From a virus: 39,990 nt of DNA. A program made the position numbers and the translations under genes. The notes beneath the pieces were generated by a model. The model did not search any database and was not told the origin of the DNA. It was given only the letters and a program-made list of their open reading frames with translations. The stretch is from positions 1 through 39,990 of IMG/VR virus record IMGVR_UViG_3300030385_001688. One strand, 5' to 3'. How positions within the stretch are numbered: position 1 is the stretch's first letter; each line of letters starts with the position of its first letter. Positions 36,585-39,990 of this stretch are shown piece by piece.

Positions 36585-36812
36585 TTATGCGGCTGTATTT
36601 CTTATGTATCCCCAATCAACATCAGGGCGTAATGTTTCGCACCTGATAAGTTGGTTTGATTCCCGCTCTATATTTATACAAAGACTTTCGCCAAGCCTTT
36701 GCCCTATTGAGGAGGCCTTTCTTATGTAGCCAACACTGGTCCCGCAACGAGTGCAAAAATCAACACGTTGATCGGGTTCCAACTGATTTAGGTATGCAAT
36801 TAATTCTTTCAT
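36585..36812 (-). CDS. cro: Cro-like repressor
   Basis: 75 aa. Helix-turn-helix of the Cro/YdaS type: VDFCTRCGTSVGYIRKASSIGQRLGESLCINIERES...LRPDVDW. The ATG lies about 7 nt from the pR -10, so the message would be leaderless or nearly so. It is divergent to the repressor gene with three operators between. Blocks repressor synthesis and early transcription during lytic growth. Confidence 0.85.
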   Translation of the reverse strand: MKELIAYLNQLEPDQRVDFCTRCGTSVGYIRKASSIGQRLGESLCINIERESNQLIRCETLRPDVDWGYIRNTAA

Positions 36813-36818
36813 GTGTCG

Positions 36819-36847
36819 ATATTACCATTCGGTAATGTATCGGTCAA
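36819..36847 (-). promoter_or_regulatory. pR promoter
   Basis: On the minus strand: TTGACC (complement of 36842-36847), 17-nt spacer, TAATAT (complement of 36819-36824). Spacing and -10 equal those of pL. The operator 36821-36836 overlaps its -10. Predicted start at about 36812, the first base of the cro ATG. Confidence 0.75.
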
Positions 36848-36876
36848 CACCTTTTGGTAATTTACTATAAGGTAAA
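36821..36876. promoter_or_regulatory. right operator: three repressor sites
   Basis: Three imperfect palindromes: ATTACCATTCGGTAAT (36821-36836), AACACCTTTTGGTAAT (36846-36861) and TTTACTATAAGGTAAA (36861-36876). The first two are 25 bp apart, as are the pL sites. The first overlaps the pR -10; the third lies near the repressor promoter, as OR3 does in lambda. Confidence 0.75.
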
Positions 36877-36887
36877 TTTAATACAAT
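36859..36887 (+). promoter_or_regulatory. candidate repressor-maintenance promoter (pRM)
   Basis: TACAAT at 36882-36887 is a fair -10; the -35 region (about 36859-36864, AATTTA) is weak, fitting a promoter needing activation by bound repressor. The start would fall at about 36894, next to the repressor ATG at 36896, as for leaderless lambda cI. Confidence 0.4.
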
Positions 36888-36895
36888 ATTTACGG

Positions 36896-37609
36896 ATGGA
36901 AATTAAAATTAAAGACCTTGTTGCCAATAGAAGAAACCGTCTTAAAGAGTGGATTGACCAGCGATATGCTGGCTCCCAGGCTAAGATGGTTGAGGATATT
37001 GGAATCAATCAGGGCGAGCTTTCAGGGCTGCTAAAGTCCAAATCGTTTGGAGAAAAAAAAGCGCGGTCACTCGAAGATCAGGCAGGAATGCCGTATTCCT
37101 ATCTTGACCTAATGGATTTTGAAGGGCAGATTGAGGAATATTGGCAGTCTGAAAAAGATAAAAAGAGATTGTCGGATGACAACCTAATAGAGATTATTCA
37201 ATACAAAGAAATAAACGGATCGATGGGTAACGGTCTTATCTTGTCCGATCAACCAGGTCAGATTGCGGGGTGGAGAGTGACTAAAGAGTGGATAGCAAAA
37301 AATATCCCATCAAACACCGGCGATAAGAATTTAAGAATAGTTACAGGTTTTGGCGATTCAATGAAGGGAATGTTCAATAGTGGCGATCCATTACTGATTG
37401 ATTCGGGTATTACTGAAATAAAATGGGATGGCGTCTATTTCTTTCGTATAGGCGATGAGGGGTTTATAAAGCGCCTACAGCGAATACCAGGTCAAGGAAT
37501 ACGCGCCTTATCAGCCAACCCGGAATATGAGGCTTGGACGATAACGCCAGACATGGACTTTCATGTGCTTGGGCTGGTGCTTAAGGTTTGGGAAGGCTCT
37601 ACATTTTGA
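36896..37609 (+). CDS. cI: CI-type repressor with S24 peptidase domain
   Basis: 237 aa from ATG 36896; the open frame extends to 36854 inside the operators. N-terminal HTH (SQAKMVEDIGINQGELSGLLKSKSFGEKKARSLEDQAG, about 27-64). C-terminal LexA/S24 domain with Ser155 in GDSMKG and Lys192 in GFIKRL, the catalytic dyad for RecA-stimulated self-cleavage. The usual Ala-Gly site is not certain: candidates are Ala124-Gly125 or the GSMGNG stretch at 108-113. It would repress pL and pR and keep lysogeny. Divergent to cro. Confidence 0.9.
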   Translation: MEIKIKDLVANRRNRLKEWIDQRYAGSQAKMVEDIGINQGELSGLLKSKSFGEKKARSLEDQAGMPYSYLDLMDFEGQIEEYWQSEKDKKRLSDDNLIEIIQYKEINGSMGNGLILSDQPGQIAGWRVTKEWIAKNIPSNTGDKNLRIVTGFGDSMKGMFNSGDPLLIDSGITEIKWDGVYFFRIGDEGFIKRLQRIPGQGIRALSANPEYEAWTITPDMDFHVLGLVLKVWEGSTF

Positions 37610-37620
37610 AGGTGGTCTAA

Positions 37621-37839
37621 TTGGACTGGGATGCATTAGTCTGGACTTTAGTGTTTGGCGTTATGCTACTACTAATAACGAGACGCTGGTTTTGGGTGTT
37701 TGTGTTTTTTGTTGCTGGCCTAGCCTGCTTATTTTCACTGATAGCCAGCATAATCCATTTTCAGATCCTTGCAGCAATAGGTCTGTTCTTTCTTATGGGG
37801 ATATGCTTCACCATAATGTCTAAAATTTATAATCCATGA
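37621..37839 (+). CDS. three-helix membrane protein in the repressor operon
   Basis: 72 aa, TTG start at 37621 with a strong AAGGTGG (37609-37615) upstream. Three hydrophobic helices: about residues 8-20 (WTLVFGVMLLLIT), 24-45 (FWVFVFFVAGLACLFSLIASII) and 48-65 (ILAAIGLFFLMGICFTIM). It lies 11 nt after the repressor, before a terminator, so it should be made in the lysogen, like lambda rex or other superinfection-exclusion genes. No family recognised; exclusion or immunity role is inference. Confidence 0.65.
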   Translation: MDWDALVWTLVFGVMLLLITRRWFWVFVFFVAGLACLFSLIASIIHFQILAAIGLFFLMGICFTIMSKIYNP

Positions 37840-37904
37840 CCTATTATTTACGCGCAATCAATGCAATAAAACGACTTATACGCAGATATAAGCGATACAT
37901 ATAA
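37836..37904 (+). CDS. 22-residue cationic peptide ORF in the repressor operon
   Basis: ATG at 37836 overlaps the previous stop as ATGA. Product MTYYLRAINAIKRLIRRYKR-YI is strongly basic, with seven Lys/Arg in the last half, and would form an amphipathic helix resembling a membrane-active peptide. It precedes a rho-independent terminator that closes the operon. Coding status is unproven, but the overlap and composition are suggestive. Confidence 0.4.
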   Translation: MTYYLRAINAIKRLIRRYKRYI

Positions 37905-37935
37905 CCTAGAATTTTCAACACTTAACGCAGTATTA

Positions 37936-37958
37936 GAACCGCTTCGGCGGTTTTTTTT
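37936..37958 (+). terminator. terminator of the repressor operon
   Basis: Stem ACCGC-TTCG-GCGGT (37938-37951) followed by eight T residues. It ends repressor-operon transcription before the left operator and pL. Confidence 0.85.
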
Positions 37959-37976
37959 GTGCCTATGTGAAAATAA

Positions 37977-38017
37977 ATTACCATTTGGTATTGACAAGGT
38001 AATTACCATTCAGTAAT
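37977..38017. promoter_or_regulatory. left operator: two repressor sites
   Basis: ATTACCATTTGGTATT (37977-37992) and ATTACCATTCAGTAAT (38002-38017), 25 bp apart, matching the right-operator repeats. The first abuts the pL -35, and the second spans the -35/-10 spacer and reaches into the -10. Confidence 0.75.
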
Positions 38018-38019
38018 AT
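37991..38019 (+). promoter_or_regulatory. pL promoter
   Basis: TTGACA (37991-37996), 17-nt spacer, TAATAT (38014-38019): near-perfect sigma70 elements. It drives the long rightward early operon that crosses the window end. Overlaps operator 38002-38017. Confidence 0.8.
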
Positions 38020-38056
38020 TGCTTCCAAGTTCACAAGAACACGGGAGCAAAACAAC

Positions 38057-38251
38057 ATGAAGTCAGCAAAGGTTTATCCAACTTATCGAGTCGGTGATTG
38101 TTCTACCGAATATCCAGTGCCTAGAAAGCCTATGGGTGTCTTGGGAATCATCCTGCATGTAATCGCCTGCACCTTCCTTATTTGGATTTTTGCATGGCCT
38201 TTGGCGAACATGGTTTTGCAGCCGCTTCTTAAAGCTATGGGGGTGCTGTGA
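38057..38251 (+). CDS. small membrane protein, first gene of the pL operon
   Basis: 64 aa. Polar N-terminus, then one or two hydrophobic helices (about 27-50, VLGIILHVIACTFLIWIFAWPLANMVL). GGGAGC ribosome site precedes it. It lies where lambda has N and kil/ral-type early genes but shows no N-like basic motif. An early host-interaction function is possible. Stop overlaps the next ATG (TGATG). Confidence 0.65.
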   Translation: MKSAKVYPTYRVGDCSTEYPVPRKPMGVLGIILHVIACTFLIWIFAWPLANMVLQPLLKAMGVL

Positions 38252-38553
38252 TGGGTAATTATCCAGAAGGTATCCGCCAATTCGACAGTCACCCGCTAAG
38301 CCCTTTTGCTGAAACAGGCCTCAGTCACGATATGGATTTGACTATTGGTGATACGAGCTACGAAGCAATCATTACCTATGACATGAATGGCGATAGACCA
38401 TCAGTCACCAAGGCCAGAATAAATATTGATGGCGTTTGGGCTGCAATCGAATCTGACCATTTTGACTTCATTGAAGACCAGATGATTGCTGAGCGTGAAG
38501 AATCAGAATTAAGCCAAAAGCTGGCAGTTATGGAGAGCGATTATGAAATGTGA
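38251..38553 (+). CDS. hypothetical early protein, 100 aa
   Basis: MGNYPEGIRQFDSHPLSPFAETGLSHDMDLTIGDTSYEAIITYDMNG...: beta-rich and acidic, with a charged helical C-terminus. A GTG at 38248 is also in frame. The end overlaps the next gene by 11 nt. No family recognised. Confidence 0.65.
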   Translation: MGNYPEGIRQFDSHPLSPFAETGLSHDMDLTIGDTSYEAIITYDMNGDRPSVTKARINIDGVWAAIESDHFDFIEDQMIAEREESELSQKLAVMESDYEM

Positions 38554-38818
38554 ATGTAAACAAGAAATTGAAGCCCGGCTTTTGGAGCGCGCAAAAGAAC
38601 AGCTTCCTAACAGCTTAGATCATGACGTGACGCTGGACGGTTATTCAATGATTTTTGGCAACAATTCAATATCAATGAAGGCGTCAATGCCAGTAACTAT
38701 AAAGCACAAAGTTTTAGTTAAAAAGACCGGCAATTATAAAGACAAAAAAGATAAAACAAATCTGATTTTTTCTTTCTGTCCATTTTGCGGCGAAAAGGCA
38801 AATGGCGATGAATCATGA
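38543..38818 (+). CDS. early zinc-ribbon protein, 91 aa
   Basis: N-terminal MKCECKQEIEARLLERAKEQL, with a CxC pair, and C-terminal FCPFCGEKA, giving a split Cys4 zinc site that would fold the protein back on itself. The middle DHDVTLDGYSMIFGNN...KHKVLVKKTG is basic. Similar proteins are common in marine and freshwater gammaproteobacterial phages as I recall. Role unknown. Confidence 0.68.
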   Translation: MKCECKQEIEARLLERAKEQLPNSLDHDVTLDGYSMIFGNNSISMKASMPVTIKHKVLVKKTGNYKDKKDKTNLIFSFCPFCGEKANGDES

Positions 38819-38868
38819 AAAACGAATTTTTCTTGCTGGCTGCTACCAAAATTTATAAGGGGCTTTGA
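38815..38868 (+). CDS. 17-residue mini-ORF between two early genes
   Basis: ATG at 38815 overlaps the previous stop (ATGA) and its TGA ends 1 nt before the next ATG (38870). The peptide is MKNEFFLLAATKIYKGL. The AAGGGG near its end also serves as the ribosome site of the next gene. It looks like a translational coupler, similar to those at 3868 and 6773. Confidence 0.35.
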   Translation: MKNEFFLLAATKIYKGL

Positions 38869-38869
38869 T

Positions 38870-39214
38870 ATGGAAACTAAATTTACTCCTGCGCCTTGGG
38901 ATCAAGTTTTGCCACTTGGCGGCGTGATTAAGAATGGCGTTAATTACCCATTATCCGTCAGCGATGAAAAGCTTGATGGTGAGTCATGGCTGGATATGCG
39001 CGAAAGAACAGAGCCGTTGAGACAAGAAAGAGCGCGTGAAGCAGAAGCAAATATTGCTTTACAGAAAGCCGCACCTGATTTGTATGAGGCGCTGCATTGC
39101 TTGACAGAAGAAGTTAAGAAAATGAAAGCCGATATTAAAAACCATCCAAAAATGATTGGGCACTTGTTTGAGGCTGATGCCGCCCTAGCCAAAGCACGCG
39201 GAGAACAATCATGA
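38870..39214 (+). CDS. hypothetical early protein, 114 aa
   Basis: Begins METKFTPAPWDQVLP, a conserved start of small phage early proteins. The C-terminal half has APDLYEALHCLTEEVKKMKADIKNHP and ALAKARGE, a helical pattern seen in many phage proteins of unknown role. AAGGGG precedes the ATG. Overlaps the next gene by ATGA. Confidence 0.72.
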   Translation: METKFTPAPWDQVLPLGGVIKNGVNYPLSVSDEKLDGESWLDMRERTEPLRQERAREAEANIALQKAAPDLYEALHCLTEEVKKMKADIKNHPKMIGHLFEADAALAKARGEQS

Positions 39215-39465
39215 GCATTAAAAACGCAGATTTGCCGGCTATGCCGCAATCAATTTCACAAACCCTTGATAGTGGCTATATCTCAAGCTCTGATTTTGTT
39301 GGAGGCATGGGTTTATCTAAGCGCGAATATTTCGCTGGATTGGCTATGCAGGGGTGTTGGTGGGAGCTGACAGATGCTGCAAGACCTCAACATTTTGCGA
39401 TGGCAGCTGAAAGCTGTGTAGCCATGGCTGATGCCCTTCTAGCAGAACTGGAAAAACAACCATGA
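39211..39465 (+). CDS. conserved phage early protein, 84 aa
   Basis: Contains DLPAMPQSISQTLDSG and GLSKREYFAGLAMQGCWWE, a pattern common in temperate phage early regions. Helical C-terminus. No function known. Overlaps both neighbours as ATGA. Confidence 0.72.
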   Translation: MSIKNADLPAMPQSISQTLDSGYISSSDFVGGMGLSKREYFAGLAMQGCWWELTDAARPQHFAMAAESCVAMADALLAELEKQP

Positions 39466-39701
39466 AAACCTACTGCTTTGAAGAAGTACTCGCTCACGGC
39501 GAAATAACAGAATGGGTTCCGGCTGATGTGGCGCGTGATTTGTTGGAAAACCTTAGTGAGCTGATTGAAGCGAATAACAAGCTGCATCAGGCCGGGGTTT
39601 CTCACGGAATATCTGGCGAGCTAAATATGGCGCTTTGCATACAAGAAAACGTAGAGAGTAAATCTCGTGAAGCCATCAAAAAAGCGTGTGGTGAGTTATG
39701 A
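39462..39701 (+). CDS. hypothetical early protein, 79 aa
   Basis: MKTYCFEEVLAHGEITEWVPADVARDLLENLSELIEANNKLHQAG: acidic and helical, no known domain. In the tight overlap series of the pL operon. Confidence 0.65.
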   Translation: MKTYCFEEVLAHGEITEWVPADVARDLLENLSELIEANNKLHQAGVSHGISGELNMALCIQENVESKSREAIKKACGEL

Positions 39702-39898
39702 GCAAAATAATCATTCATAACAATTCAAGCGTGTGTGACTCGATAGCTATTGATCTTGTAGGTCAGGTGACTGAGTTGGGATTTATTTCAGGTGAAATGC
39801 AGTACTGCTGGATTACAACTGCAGATGCTTACGGCATTGAAATCCACGCCAAAAAAACACGCGGCACAACGCATACGTTTGAGGTGAGGGATTTATGA
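39698..39898 (+). CDS. hypothetical early protein, 66 aa
   Basis: Starts MSKIIIHNNSSVCDSIAIDLVGQVTELGFISGEMQYCWITTADAYGIEIHAKKTRGTTHTFEV; beta-rich. Overlaps the next gene (39896) as ATGA. No family recognised. Confidence 0.65.
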   Translation: MSKIIIHNNSSVCDSIAIDLVGQVTELGFISGEMQYCWITTADAYGIEIHAKKTRGTTHTFEVRDL

Positions 39899-39990
39899 GT
39901 CGGTTATTAGTTTGGGTCGCCTTTTCATTTGGATGGCTTACCTCTGAATATTTAGCCGAACGGTTAACGGTTGACAGTTTTCAGGCGCTT
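39892..39990. repeat. second copy of the 99-bp terminal repeat
   Basis: Identical to 1-99; see the entry at the window start. It contains the first 95 nt of the gene continued there. Confidence 0.95.
39896..39990 (+). CDS. 5' part of the 47-aa membrane protein gene (continues at 4-147)
   Basis: ATG at 39896 in the second copy of the terminal repeat; reading frame continues without stop to the window end and is completed in the first copy. On the circular genome this is one gene, not two. Confidence 0.75.

Noticed and set aside
36523-36729. 68-aa plus-strand ORF
   Set aside because: Antisense to cro and the tR1-like terminator.

Overview
This window is essentially one complete temperate bacteriophage genome, not a slice of bacterial chromosome. 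The first 99 bases (1-99) are repeated exactly as the last 99 (39892-39990), so it reads as a circular or circularly permuted molecule of about 39,891 bp cut at an arbitrary point. A small gene is split by the cut (39896 to the end, continued at 4-147). The virion genes (Sf6-like large terminase, P22-type portal, scaffold, coat, gp4 and gp10 tail-hub proteins, three ejection proteins) indicate a short-tailed P22/Sf6-type virus. The control logic is lambdoid. CsrA, DksA/TraR and RusA homologues and a proline-tRNA attachment site suggest a gammaproteobacterial host. A PEP-CTERM-like cargo protein suggests a host with an exosortase system, often an aquatic Gram-negative; this host assignment is inference.

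Layout. The immunity region is at 36.5-38.1 kb: a CI-type repressor gene (+), a Cro-like gene (-), three operators between them and two more at pL, all variants of ATTACC-N4-GGTAAT. From pL (37991-38019) a long rightward operon runs through 38057-39990 and, across the junction, 4-8390: small early genes, RecT, an HNH homing endonuclease inserted between RecT and its YqaJ-type exonuclease, many small genes, a CsrA homologue, a DUF4224 protein, a tyrosine integrase and a YopX-family protein. The attP site follows at about 8391-8630. It carries the 5' half of a tRNA-Pro(GGG) gene and four TGCGAAAA arm-like sites.

Next to attP is a cargo segment (8.6-10.3 kb): an HNH-AP2 endonuclease, a small membrane protein, and a secreted protein with a PEP-CTERM-like tail that has its own sigma70 promoter and a perfect CRP-type palindrome. 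Everything from about 10.2 to 36.8 kb is on the minus strand, except one lipoprotein gene. From pR it runs cro, a tR1-like terminator, a CII-like gene, an O-like replication gene containing five origin iterons, a DnaC-like loader, a nin-like region (NinB-like, DUF1364, Gp49, RusA, DksA/TraR zinc finger and small membrane proteins) and a Q-like antiterminator. A pR'-like promoter and a terminator then begin the late operon: putative holin, terminases, portal, scaffold, coat, tail hub, ejection proteins, tail fibre, tailspike, and finally SAR endolysin and Rz/Rz1.

The most unusual items are the PEP-CTERM cargo gene with a CRP-like operator; a phage CsrA among repeated AAGGA ribosome-binding cassettes and mini-ORFs; a repressor operon that also encodes a three-helix membrane protein and a 22-residue cationic peptide; a reverse-strand lipoprotein at the P22 immI position; origin iterons read in two frames of the O-like gene; and an attP carrying the 5' rather than the 3' part of a tRNA. 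Several small genes not obvious by length or start codon (37836, 38815, 32577, 33036) are supported by stop/start overlaps with their neighbours.
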